36,869 nucleotides of DNA. Origin: DATLMR01 sp035634255. GTDB lineage: Bacteria > Acidobacteriota > Blastocatellia > UBA7656. The DNA is taken from NCBI GenBank assembly GCA_035634255.1, contig DASQDI010000017.1:1-36869 (forward strand). Reading direction: 5' to 3'. Numbering within the stretch: position 1 is the stretch's first letter; each line of letters begins with the position of its first letter. Of this stretch, positions 26,630 through 34,585 are shown one piece after another. A model generated the notes under the pieces. It was given only the letters and a program-made list of their open reading frames with translations, was not told where the DNA came from and did no database searches. The translations under genes were made by a program, and so were the position numbers.

Positions 26630-28438
26630 ATGCTGTGCCTCGCTTTCAGAAGATGCGCTCTGATCGTGGTCATCTCTCTTTCGGGCGTGATGCCGCGCGC
26701 GGCCTGGTCTGCTCAGAATAGTGAGCCGAGGCAGCAGGAATCCCGAATAAAATGGCTGCTCATAGACATAGCCGACAGCGCCCGCGCCTCCCGCGACCTG
26801 GCCTTCGCCGTCCGCGTGCAGACCCATGCGGCGGTCCTGCTCTGGCCGCAGGACCGGGAGTGCGCGCGCTCGATATTTCGCCGCGCGTTCGAATCCCTGA
26901 TGCCTTCCCAGGCGGAGGCCGAGGCCGCTCCCGAAGAGGGCGGCGCGCCGGAGCCGGCCGCCCCGGTCTCTGACCTGCGGGCCGAGCTGTTGAATCAGGT
27001 CGCGGGCCGCGACCCGGAACTGGCCGAAGAGTTCGCGCGCAGGATCGCTTACGCTTCGGACACGCGGAGGGTCGCCGCGCGGGATTCGCGCAAGCCCGAC
27101 GGGCGCGACATGACATCGTTCGTGCCCGTCTCTTCGAGGGGGGAAGACGAGCGGCGCGAGCTTTTGATAAGCGTCGCGCTTCAGGTCGCGGAGCGCGACC
27201 CGCACCGCGCGATGACGCTCGGGCAGTTGAGCCTGGGGCCGGCGGTCGACCTCTCGAACCCTCCGCCCGGCGCGCAAGGGCTGACTTCGTCGATCATCTC
27301 CCCGAAGTTCTCGCGGCTGCTCACGATCATGCGCGGGGTCGATTCGAGGCTCGCCGACCTGCTCTTTTCGAGCGCCGTCGCGCGGCTGGAGAGACTGCCT
27401 CTGGTCGACCTCGACGACGTGCACACGCTCGGGTCGTACGTGGTGCTCGCGGCGTCGCCTTCCACCAGAGGGGCGATGAGCCGGTCGCTGGTCGTCCGCT
27501 TCCTCGACCTCTCGTTCAGGCAGATCATGCTTCAGGTCGATTCCGGCTCCGGCGCGCCCGACGAGGCGGCGAACGATGACGGGTCCGACTCGATCTACTT
27601 CATAGTCAGGCAGCTATCCGACCTGTTCGCGCGCCACCTGCCGAACCAGCTGGCGGAGCTTAAGAGCAAGACGGCGCAGTCTAACGATTCGAGCGTCGCC
27701 ATAGACCCCGGCTCGATCCCCGCGAGCACTCCGGTCGATGTCACGCGCGAGGCGCGCCTCGCCGACACCGACGGCGAGCGCGACGCGCTTTACGCGCGGG
27801 CCGCGCTCGGGTGGCTCTCGGCCAAAGATGTGAACGCGGCGCAGGCCACGGCCTTTAAAATATCGGATGCGAACGTGCGGGACCGCGTGCTGATTCAGAT
27901 CGTGCGCCGCCAGAGCGCGGAGGGGCAGATCGACGACGCGGTCGCCATCGCGCGCCGCCTCGCGAGCAGCGTCGAGCGCATCGAAGCCACCGTCAGGATC
28001 GCGGGCGCGGCTCTGGCTTTGAAGGACAGGGTGCGCGCGACCGAGCTGCTCAACGAAGCCGAGGGCGAGTCGGTGAAGCTACAGGCCCGCGCGGCCCGCT
28101 CGCGCATCCTCCTTTCGGTCGCGAGCAGCTTTTCCGCCTTCGACCTGCAAAGGTCTTTCGAAGTGTTGCAGGCGGCCGTCAAATCCCTGAACGGCCCCGC
28201 GCCTGCCCCTGAAGCCGGGAAGAAGCCGCAGGGCGCGGGCTTCGACGAGCTTTATCAAATGGGTTTAGAAAGCACGTTCGCCGCGCTCGCCCGCAGGGAC
28301 TTTGACCGCGCGCTGTTCCTCGCGCAACAGCTGTCCGACGAAGAGACTTCCGTCCTCGCGCAACTGGCGGTCTGCCGCGGGGGGCTGGCCGCGGGCCGGG
28401 ACCAGGGGCAGGCGAGAAGGAACGCCGAGAAAGAATAG
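26630..28438 (+). CDS. Exported helical protein of unknown function
   Basis: 602 residues from ATG 26630. The family is not recognised. MLCLAFRRCALIVVISLSGV and the following PRAAWSAQ look like a signal peptide. The rest is rich in Ala, Arg, Asp and Glu and mostly helical, with recurring RD-x-x-RA and AxxLxRRDxDRAL motifs. These suggest an alpha-solenoid (TPR/HEAT-like) that may bind other proteins. Blocks such as RILLSVASSFSAFDLQRSFE and FDELYQMGLESTFAALARRD recur in style. No catalytic motif seen. No ribosome site lies before the ATG. It runs co-directionally into the kinase gene across repeat copy E. Existence is supported by codon use and length, function is open. Confidence 0.75.
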   Translation: MLCLAFRRCALIVVISLSGVMPRAAWSAQNSEPRQQESRIKWLLIDIADSARASRDLAFAVRVQTHAAVLLWPQDRECARSIFRRAFESLMPSQAEAEAAPEEGGAPEPAAPVSDLRAELLNQVAGRDPELAEEFARRIAYASDTRRVAARDSRKPDGRDMTSFVPVSSRGEDERRELLISVALQVAERDPHRAMTLGQLSLGPAVDLSNPPPGAQGLTSSIISPKFSRLLTIMRGVDSRLADLLFSSAVARLERLPLVDLDDVHTLGSYVVLAASPSTRGAMSRSLVVRFLDLSFRQIMLQVDSGSGAPDEAANDDGSDSIYFIVRQLSDLFARHLPNQLAELKSKTAQSNDSSVAIDPGSIPASTPVDVTREARLADTDGERDALYARAALGWLSAKDVNAAQATAFKISDANVRDRVLIQIVRRQSAEGQIDDAVAIARRLASSVERIEATVRIAGAALALKDRVRATELLNEAEGESVKLQARAARSRILLSVASSFSAFDLQRSFEVLQAAVKSLNGPAPAPEAGKKPQGAGFDELYQMGLESTFAALARRDFDRALFLAQQLSDEETSVLAQLAVCRGGLAAGRDQGQARRNAEKE

Positions 28439-28521
28439 AGGGGCAGGGAGGGACAAGGATTCTATAAAGAGGGTCTGAAATCTTCCCTGGCCTCCGGCCA
28501 CTGGCCCCCGACCCCTTGCCT
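28439..28521. repeat. Dispersed palindromic repeat, copy E (short, inverted core)
   Basis: The 13-mer GGATTCTATAAAG (28457-28469) is the exact reverse complement of the core in copy A. The right arm GGCCTCCGGCCACTGGCCCC is kept and the left arm is reduced to GGGGCAGGGAGGG. It lies between the TAG at 28436 and the ribosome site of the kinase gene. Confidence 0.75.
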
Positions 28522-28535
28522 CATGGAGGTTTTTG

Positions 28536-30614
28536 ATGAACCCAGCGCATCTGATAGGTCAGGCGCTTGACGAGAAGTATCAAATAGAGAAGCAACTCGG
28601 CATGGGCGGCATGGGAGCCGTCTACCTCGCCACGCACCTCGGCACGGGCAGGCCGGTCGCTCTGAAGGTGATCACCCCCCAGTACATGAACCAGAACGAG
28701 TTCGTCGAGCGATTCAAACGCGAGGCCAAGGCCGCGGGCCGGCTGCGCCACCCGAACGTCGTCGACGTGACCGATTTCGGCTTCGCGCAGGTGGGCTCTC
28801 AGCGCGTCGCCTACCTCGTGATGGAGTACCTTGACGGCTGCTCCCTGGCCGACATTCTGAAGGAGGAATCGAGCCTGCCGCTAAGCTGGGTGATCGACAT
28901 ACTTGAGCAGGCATGCTCGGCGGTCGCGGAGGCCCACCAGCAGGGCATAATACATCGCGACCTGAAGCCGGATAACATATGGCTTGAGCCGAATCAGCGC
29001 GGGGGCTACACGGTCAAGGTGCTCGACTTCGGGCTGGCGAAGCTCGCCGACACCGCGTCGGCGGAGGGCGGCGAGGGCGCGGGAGTGATCGACTCCGTCT
29101 CCGCCGCGCGCGCCCCCCGCCTGCACGGAGTAGCTTCTTTCCGGACGGCCGCCCGCGCGCGCGACACCGCCATCTCCGAATCGGCCACGAAAGCGCGCTC
29201 CGCGCCCGAGACCCATTCGCCCGCCGCGGGCGAGGAAGAGAACACTCTTCTGCTCGACGCCCACGGGGCCGATACGCTCGTGCAGACGGCCGTCAGCGAA
29301 GCCCCTCCGCAGTCGCGGCCCCCAAGCCAATCACGGCCTTCGGGCGAGGACGAGAGGACGCAGCTGATCGAGCCGCGGGCCACGGAGGAGACCCGCGGGC
29401 TATACACGGCCTCGATGGACGGGATCACGCGAGTCGGCTCGGTACTCGGCACTCCGGTTTACATGTCGCCCGAGCAGTGCCGGGGCGAGGCGCTCGACGC
29501 GCGGTCGGACATCTACAGCCTCGGCGTCATCGCCTACCAGATGCTCACCGGCAGGCCGCCCTTCTCGGGCGATATGAACGCGGTGCTGAAGATGCACATG
29601 GAGGCGGCCCCGCCGCCGCTCAAGGTCAAGAGGCTCCCGAAGAAATTGTCCCGGCTCGTGATGTCGGCCCTCGCCAAAGACCCGAGCGAGCGGCCCGTCT
29701 CCGCCGCCGCATTCTCAAGCGCGTTGCGCGCGCGGTCGGAAGGGGCGGGCACTCTGGTCCGCAAGGCGATGGCGCTCTTCAGCGAGCACATGCCCATCTT
29801 TTCCAAGGTCGCCCTGCTGGTCTATCTGCCCCTGATCGCCATCACCGTTTTGCAGATCATATGCCTCTCGCTCACGGCGACCGGCGCCATCTCCGATAGG
29901 GCGGCGGTCCTTGTCAGGGCCGGGCTCTCCATAATCTCGATCCCCGTGACGATGCTGATCGCTTCGCTACAGGTGGGAGTGACTACGCGGCTGGTCACGC
30001 AGGTGATCGCCGCCCCCCTGCGCCCGCTCGAAATCCGGCCCGCCTTCACCGCGCTCAGGAAGCGCCTGAGGCCGTTCACGACCACGGTGATGCTGGTCCA
30101 GGTCCTTGCATTTTTAGGGATCCTGCTGGGGCTGATCCCCGGCCTGATCGTCATGATGAATTACACGCTCGTGGCACCGGTCGTGATGATGGAACGCCAC
30201 TCGGGGCGCGCGGCGCTGGCCCGCGCGAAGTCGCTCTCGAAGCGGGCCAGGAGGACCGTCGCCGCGATCATCTTCATCCAGTTCGTCATCCCGATAGTTA
30301 TTTCATTGACGATCAGTATCGTCCTCACACTGATCGTCAAGGTTCTGAAGATACCGGGCGGGGTGGAACTCGTCGCGAACATTCACCCGCTGATCGGGCT
30401 GCCTCTGAACATCCTGATAGGCACGTTCAGCTCGATCATCACGGCCCTGCTCTACCTGAAGACGCGGCAATCGGGCGGGGAGACCCTCAAGGAAGCGCTC
30501 AGCGTATTCGAGGATGAATCAAGCCCCTGCACTTACTGGCAGCGGCGCATGCGCGAGCGGTTGAGTATGGACCACGGGTCGGGCACCAGAGGGCACGGCA
30601 GCGCCGAGTGCTGA
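28536..30614 (+). CDS. Membrane Ser/Thr protein kinase with long activation-segment insertion
   Basis: 692 residues. ATG 28536 has a perfect GGAGG 6 nt upstream. A Hanks-type kinase domain (about 12-405) has the Gly loop LGMGGMGAVYLA, Lys44, catalytic HRDLKPDN (His140-Asp142) and DFG at Asp164. GTPVYMSPEQ holds the PE motif (Glu313). DFG to PE is ~150 residues instead of ~25-35: about residues 172-296 form a low-complexity, Ser/Thr/Ala/Glu-rich insertion that could hold phosphosites. After the kinase, about five or six hydrophobic helices (about 420-640) form a membrane domain unlike the usual single helix plus PASTA tail. It phosphorylates proteins and probably senses something in the membrane. 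Targets are unknown. No phosphatase gene is nearby. Confidence 0.92.
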   Translation: MNPAHLIGQALDEKYQIEKQLGMGGMGAVYLATHLGTGRPVALKVITPQYMNQNEFVERFKREAKAAGRLRHPNVVDVTDFGFAQVGSQRVAYLVMEYLDGCSLADILKEESSLPLSWVIDILEQACSAVAEAHQQGIIHRDLKPDNIWLEPNQRGGYTVKVLDFGLAKLADTASAEGGEGAGVIDSVSAARAPRLHGVASFRTAARARDTAISESATKARSAPETHSPAAGEEENTLLLDAHGADTLVQTAVSEAPPQSRPPSQSRPSGEDERTQLIEPRATEETRGLYTASMDGITRVGSVLGTPVYMSPEQCRGEALDARSDIYSLGVIAYQMLTGRPPFSGDMNAVLKMHMEAAPPPLKVKRLPKKLSRLVMSALAKDPSERPVSAAAFSSALRARSEGAGTLVRKAMALFSEHMPIFSKVALLVYLPLIAITVLQIICLSLTATGAISDRAAVLVRAGLSIISIPVTMLIASLQVGVTTRLVTQVIAAPLRPLEIRPAFTALRKRLRPFTTTVMLVQVLAFLGILLGLIPGLIVMMNYTLVAPVVMMERHSGRAALARAKSLSKRARRTVAAIIFIQFVIPIVISLTISIVLTLIVKVLKIPGGVELVANIHPLIGLPLNILIGTFSSIITALLYLKTRQSGGETLKEALSVFEDESSPCTYWQRRMRERLSMDHGSGTRGHGSAEC

Positions 30615-30657
30615 GAGGGCGTTTGAAAAGGCGCGGGCGCCCATCCCCGAATGCTTT

Positions 30658-31932
30658 TCACATCGACCGCACCGGGTCGTCGTCCTGCTTCGCGGGCGTG
30701 AGCAGCTCATCGCCCGAATCGGATTCGACCTGTTCCGCGAGCACGACCTCGGCCGCGTCGGCCATGCGTTCCTCTATGTTGTCGCTCGGCTCGGCCCCCG
30801 GTTCGAGGTCTCCGGCGTGGTAGAAGCGAGAAGCTTTATAAAGCTCGCGCATGAATTTGAGGAACACCTTGGCGACCGCTATCGTGGGCACGGCCAGTAT
30901 GATTCCCAGCAGCCCGAAGAGCTTCCCGCCTATCAGCAGCCCCAGAAATACTGCCATCGGGTGCAGGCTGAGGCGGCTCCCGAGAATGCGGGGGGTGAGG
31001 TAATAGCCTTCGATTGACTGGACCACGACGAAGACCCCGACGACGCCTGAAATCCTCCACAGCCCCCCTCCGTCCGCGAGCGTGAACCCGGTGGCGAGCA
31101 CGAGGCCCAGGGCCGTGCCGACGTACGGGATCGCATTCAGCATCCCCGACAGGGCCGCGATGCCCGCCCAGGCCGGCACTCCGAGCGCGGCGAACCCTAT
31201 CGCGTAGAGCACGGACATGACCATCGCTATCATCAACTGCCCGCGCACGTAGGATTCTAGTATACGGCCCACCTCGTCGAAGAGGCGGCTGAAGGTGTCG
31301 CGGAATCGCGGGGGGATCAGGTCCTCCCACGAGGTTCGCCACGTCCCGAAATCGACCAGGATGTAGAAAACGAAGAAGGGGACGAGCAACAGGTCGAGCC
31401 CGGCCGCCGCGGTCGAAAGGAAGCCCGTCAGCCCGCCAGCCAGCCAGTTGCTCGTGCCGTCCTCGGACGTGAAGGCCGCCGCGGGGTTCCCGAGGAACTC
31501 CTGCACCCGGTCGCCCACCAGACTGTCCAGCTGAGGCGAGTAACGCCTGAGCGCATTCCTCTGCCTCCTCGCGGAATCTTCGTTGAAATTGCTCAGGATC
31601 TTCTTGCCCGAGTTGAGCCCCTGCGTCCACAGGTCGGGCAGGACGAAGCTCAGGAAAGCCACTATCGCCGCGCCGACCAGCACCAGGGCCAGCACCGCGG
31701 CGATGGGCCGCGAGAGGCCGTACCTCTCCCCCTGCTGGACGAAGGGGTTGAGCAGGTAGGCGAGCGCGAACGACGCTAGGACCGGCACTATCGCGACACT
31801 GCCGACGATGTAAAAAAGGTCGAGGACCAGGAGCAGCAGGACGAAGGCGGGCACCCACCGCAGCCACCAGAAGGGGGACCGCTCATGCGGCCGCGCGGGC
31901 GAAGATAAAGGGGCAGTGCCTCTCGGTCTCAA
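30658..31932 (-). CDS. AI-2E family permease
   Basis: 424 residues of the AI-2E/UPF0118 transporter family (PF01594), cytoplasmic membrane. Some members export autoinducer-2 or act as Na+/H+ antiporters. No specific substrate can be inferred. Helices occur at about 22-60 (WVPAFVLLLLVLDLFYIVGS), 78-105, 175-200, then a cluster after 240 (GQLMIAMVMSVLYAIGFAAL, AALSGMLNAIPYVGTALGLV, GVVGVFVVVQSIEGYYLTP). The conserved NAIPYVGTALG and ILGSRLSLHPMAVFLGLLIG are family marks. TTG 31932 is supported by GGAGG 7 nt upstream and no better ATG. It starts 17 nt after gpsA, so it belongs to the plsY-gpsA unit. The tail is acidic. Confidence 0.9.
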   Translation of the reverse strand: MRPRGTAPLSSPARPHERSPFWWLRWVPAFVLLLLVLDLFYIVGSVAIVPVLASFALAYLLNPFVQQGERYGLSRPIAAVLALVLVGAAIVAFLSFVLPDLWTQGLNSGKKILSNFNEDSARRQRNALRRYSPQLDSLVGDRVQEFLGNPAAAFTSEDGTSNWLAGGLTGFLSTAAAGLDLLLVPFFVFYILVDFGTWRTSWEDLIPPRFRDTFSRLFDEVGRILESYVRGQLMIAMVMSVLYAIGFAALGVPAWAGIAALSGMLNAIPYVGTALGLVLATGFTLADGGGLWRISGVVGVFVVVQSIEGYYLTPRILGSRLSLHPMAVFLGLLIGGKLFGLLGIILAVPTIAVAKVFLKFMRELYKASRFYHAGDLEPGAEPSDNIEERMADAAEVVLAEQVESDSGDELLTPAKQDDDPVRSM

Positions 31933-31949
31933 TTTCTTTCCTCCACTCG

Positions 31950-32969
31950 CTACTCCCGCCTGAGCGGCCGTCCCATCAGCTCGTTGGCGGCGTCGATTGC
32001 CGACTTGTCTTCGTAGAGCAGAGCGTAGATGCTGCCGGTTATCGGCATGTCGATGCCGAGGCGTCGGCCCAGGTCATGTATGGCCCGCGTCGTGTTCACC
32101 CCTTCGGCCACCTCGCGCATCTCTCCGAGGATATCAGACAGCGCGCGCCCGCGCCCCAGCTCGACGCCGACCTTGCGGTTGCGCGACAACTCTCCCGTGC
32201 AGGTCAGGACTAAATCCCCCAGCCCCGCGAGCCCCGAGAGCGTCTCGGGCCGCGCGCCCTCCGACAGGGCGAGCCGCGTCATCTCCGCCAGCCCGCGCGT
32301 TATTATCGCCGCGACCGTGTTGGTCCCGAGCCCGAGGCCCCGCACCACGCCCGCCCCTATCGCGACCACGTTCTTGACCGCGCCGCCGAGCTCGACCCCC
32401 GCCACGTCGGAGTTGGTGTAGACGCGGAAGACGTGGGAGCTGAGCTCCTTCTGCACCATCTCGCACCACTCGCGCTCGCGGCTCGCGGCGACTATGGCCG
32501 TGGGGTCGCCCTTCGCCACTTCGTGCGCGAAGCTCGGCCCGGAAAGGGCGACGAAGCGCGGCTCGAATATCTCCCCGAGCACGCTGTGGGCGACTTCCGA
32601 CATCCGCATCAGGGAGCCGTTCTCCACCCCTTTCGTCGCGCTCACTATCACGGTCTCGGCCCGGAGGTAAGGGCGCATCTGCCGGAGGACCTCGCGCATG
32701 GCGTGCGAAGGCACGACCGTTATGACTAGGTCGGCCCCTTCGAGGGCGAGTTCGAGCGAGGTCGTCGCCGAGATGTTTTCCGGCAGCTCGAATTCGGAAA
32801 GGTAGAAAGGGTTCCTGCGCGAGCGGGTGATGGAGTCGGCCACCTCCGGCTCGCGCGCCCACATCCGAACGTCGTGGCGCGCGCGGGCCGCGACGAGGGC
32901 GAGCGCCGTGCCCCAGCTACCCGAGCCTATGACCGCCGCGCGCCTTCTCTCACTCGGATGCGCCTGCAT
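31950..32969 (-). CDS. gpsA: Glycerol-3-phosphate dehydrogenase [NAD(P)+]
   Basis: Reduces dihydroxyacetone phosphate to sn-glycerol 3-phosphate, the backbone for phospholipids, and feeds PlsY next door. 339 residues. N-terminal NAD(P) fold with VIGSGSWGTALALVAAR, then SATKGVENGSLMRMSEV and LSGPSFAHEVAKGDPTA. The catalytic lysine region GAVKNVVAIGAGVVRGLGLG and the C-terminal GLAGLGDLVLTCTGELSRNR are typical. ATG 32969 shares one base with the plsY stop (TGATG), so the two genes are translationally coupled. It also has GGAGG slightly upstream inside plsY. Confidence 0.96.
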   Translation of the reverse strand: MQAHPSERRRAAVIGSGSWGTALALVAARARHDVRMWAREPEVADSITRSRRNPFYLSEFELPENISATTSLELALEGADLVITVVPSHAMREVLRQMRPYLRAETVIVSATKGVENGSLMRMSEVAHSVLGEIFEPRFVALSGPSFAHEVAKGDPTAIVAASREREWCEMVQKELSSHVFRVYTNSDVAGVELGGAVKNVVAIGAGVVRGLGLGTNTVAAIITRGLAEMTRLALSEGARPETLSGLAGLGDLVLTCTGELSRNRKVGVELGRGRALSDILGEMREVAEGVNTTRAIHDLGRRLGIDMPITGSIYALLYEDKSAIDAANELMGRPLRRE

Positions 32970-33649
32970 CAGCTGGGGCCTCCGCCGACCGCCGTCCGGT
33001 CATGGCTCCCCGAGCCCGCGTCGGGGCCGGCCTTCTGGCCGATCTTGCTCTCGGTACCCTGCGACAGTCGCTTGATGTTTTCGCTGTGCCTGGCGACGAT
33101 GAGCGCGCACCCGGCCACCGCGACCACCAGCAGGGCGTTCAGGTGCGGGCTCGGTTGCAGCCACCCATAATAGAGCAGGGTCCAGAACGGGACGGCCGCC
33201 GTCCCTATTATCGAGCCGAGCGACACGTAGCGCGTGAAGTAGACGATGACCCCCCAGAGCACGAGGGTCGAAAGCACCGAGTAAGGCGCGAGCGCGAGGT
33301 AGACGCCGACGCCGGTCGCCACGCCTTTGCCCCCGTGAAAGTTGAGGAAGACGGGGAAGATGTGGCCGGCGATGGCCGCGACCGCCGCCGCGCCTATCCA
33401 GAGGTAATCGTCCCCGACCACCGACTTCGTCACGAGGACCGCGACCAGCCCCTTCAGCACGTCGAAGACGTACGTGAGCAGCCCCGCCTTCAGGCCCGCC
33501 CGCCGCATGACGTTGGTCGCCCCCGTGCTGCCCGACCCTACTTTGCGAACGTCTTCGCCGCCCGTGAACACGTACTTCACCAGCAGATAGCCGAAGGGGA
33601 TCGAGCCGAGCAGGTAGGCCAGGATCACGAGCAGCAGGTTGAGGAGCAT
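32969..33649 (-). CDS. plsY: Acyl-phosphate:glycerol-3-phosphate acyltransferase PlsY
   Basis: Transfers an acyl group from acyl-phosphate to glycerol 3-phosphate, making lysophosphatidic acid in the membrane. 226 residues. MLLNLLLVILAYLLGSIPFG starts the first helix. The three conserved motifs are present: GSGSTGATNVMR, HIFPVFLNFHGGKGVATG and ARHSENIKRL. ATG 33649 was chosen because the promoter at 33727 would initiate near 33692. The open frame to 33799 crosses that promoter. The hydrophilic C-terminal tail is slightly longer than usual. gpsA follows with a 1-nt overlap, a known functional pairing. plsX, which makes acyl-phosphate, is not in the window. Confidence 0.95.
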   Translation of the reverse strand: MLLNLLLVILAYLLGSIPFGYLLVKYVFTGGEDVRKVGSGSTGATNVMRRAGLKAGLLTYVFDVLKGLVAVLVTKSVVGDDYLWIGAAAVAAIAGHIFPVFLNFHGGKGVATGVGVYLALAPYSVLSTLVLWGVIVYFTRYVSLGSIIGTAAVPFWTLLYYGWLQPSPHLNALLVVAVAGCALIVARHSENIKRLSQGTESKIGQKAGPDAGSGSHDRTAVGGGPS

Positions 33650-34059
33650 CCGTGTCAGTCTCCCGTTGAAAGAAAGTGGTCGCTTCGCGGGCGGAACGAA
33701 TATACCAGAGCCAAGTAGCTCGTACAACACGGGCATTTTCAGAGCGGGCGGGCGCAATAATGGCGTAAAACGGGAGCTTCTGAATTTCGCCCGAGCCACC
33801 CGAGGGAGTTACATTTCAGTGGAAATCGGCCTTTGTAAGTGCTAAGCTCCGCCTGTCAGACGATCCGCTCCCGGCCTCACTTGATACTCTTCATACACGC
33901 CGGGGCGTTTCGAGAGTGGGCGCGGTTCAGGATAGTCCGGTCTCATTCGACCTTCTATAAACATTATCTTCATGTACATCACAGCGGGACGCTGTTGGCT
34001 TGAAACCCGAGGGCGGTTGCTCGCAGCCGCTCAATTCTTCACCTCACAAAGGAGAGACT
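33650..34059. other. Non-coding gap between divergent plsY and DUF4383-like genes
   Basis: About 410 nt. It holds the plsY promoter (33699-33727) and the AAAGGAGAGA ribosome site of the next gene (just before 34060). The middle part (about 33840-34000) shows no convincing gene. A TTCTATAAA string near 33953 resembles the repeat core, but no arms flank it. Confidence 0.5.
33699..33727 (-). promoter_or_regulatory. Promoter of the plsY-gpsA-permease operon
   Basis: Minus strand TTGTAC (33727-33722), a 17-nt spacer, TATATT (33704-33699). Transcription would start near 33692, giving ~43 nt of leader with GGGAG before ATG 33649. Confidence 0.6.
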
Positions 34060-34479
34060 ATGGCAAAGAGAATTGCTACCATCCTGGGTATAGGTTTCTT
34101 GCTGGTTGGGATTATAGGGTTCGTCGCTCGTGACTTTCTCGGCACACACCTGAGCATCGTGCACACGGTGATCCACCTCGTTTCGGGGGCGGTGGCCCTC
34201 TACCTGGGCCTGAAAGGGACCGAGGCCCAGGCCCGCCTCTTCTGCATCGTGTTCGGCATCGTATACGCCCTGCTCGGGGTGGCCGGCTTCCTGTTCGGAG
34301 GTTCGTCGAGCCCCTCGGCCGGCATTCCGGGCCCCACCGACGACCGCCTGCTCAAAGTCATACCGGGTATGCTCGAACTCGGGACCGCGGACCACATCCT
34401 CCACATCCTGCTCGGCCTGATCTTCCTGATCGGAGGCTTCATGTCGAGAGCCGACATCAAGGAGCGGGTCGTGGATTAG
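34060..34479 (+). CDS. DUF4383-like four-helix membrane protein
   Basis: 139 residues. ATG 34060 has a near-perfect AAAGGAGAG ribosome site, which rules out the upstream in-frame extension. Four hydrophobic helices are visible: ATILGIGFLLVGIIGFVA, VHTVIHLVSGAVALYLGL, LFCIVFGIVYALLGVAGFLF and ILHILLGLIFLIGGFMS. The layout and H-x2-H-L-x-x-G / HILHILLGL patterns resemble the DUF4383 family, whose function is unknown. It probably sits in the cytoplasmic membrane. It is monocistronic and followed by a strong hairpin. Confidence 0.85.
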   Translation: MAKRIATILGIGFLLVGIIGFVARDFLGTHLSIVHTVIHLVSGAVALYLGLKGTEAQARLFCIVFGIVYALLGVAGFLFGGSSSPSAGIPGPTDDRLLKVIPGMLELGTADHILHILLGLIFLIGGFMSRADIKERVVD

Positions 34480-34494
34480 CGCCGATTGACCGGC

Positions 34495-34521
34495 GGGGGA
34501 TTCTATAAAGGGAATTGAAAT
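34495..34521. repeat. Isolated core of the dispersed repeat (copy F, partial)
   Basis: GGGGGATTCTATAAAGGGAA (34495-34514) carries the same 13-mer GGATTCTATAAAG as copy E, followed by TTGAAAT. No CAGTGGCC arms flank it. A different hairpin follows at once. Confidence 0.5.
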
Positions 34522-34526
34522 AATTT

Positions 34527-34559
34527 CCGGGAGAGCCGGCGGGCCGCCGGCTCTCCCGG
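34527..34559. terminator. Strong bidirectional hairpin
   Basis: CCGGGAGAGCCGGC (34527-34540) pairs perfectly with 34546-34559 around a GGGCC loop (14-bp stem). It lies between the convergent DUF4383-like and topoisomerase genes. No T-tract. Confidence 0.6.
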
Positions 34560-34585
34560 TCGCATTCTTCTGACCGGTCCCGGTC

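Noticed and set aside
33650..33799. 50-residue N-terminal extension of PlsY
   Set aside because: It crosses a good promoter (33699-33727). PlsY normally begins at the first membrane helix, which matches ATG 33649.
33950..33962. Repeat-like TTCTATAAA string upstream of the DUF4383-like gene
   Set aside because: Only nine bases match the core of the dispersed repeat and no inverted arms flank it. Chance is sufficient.
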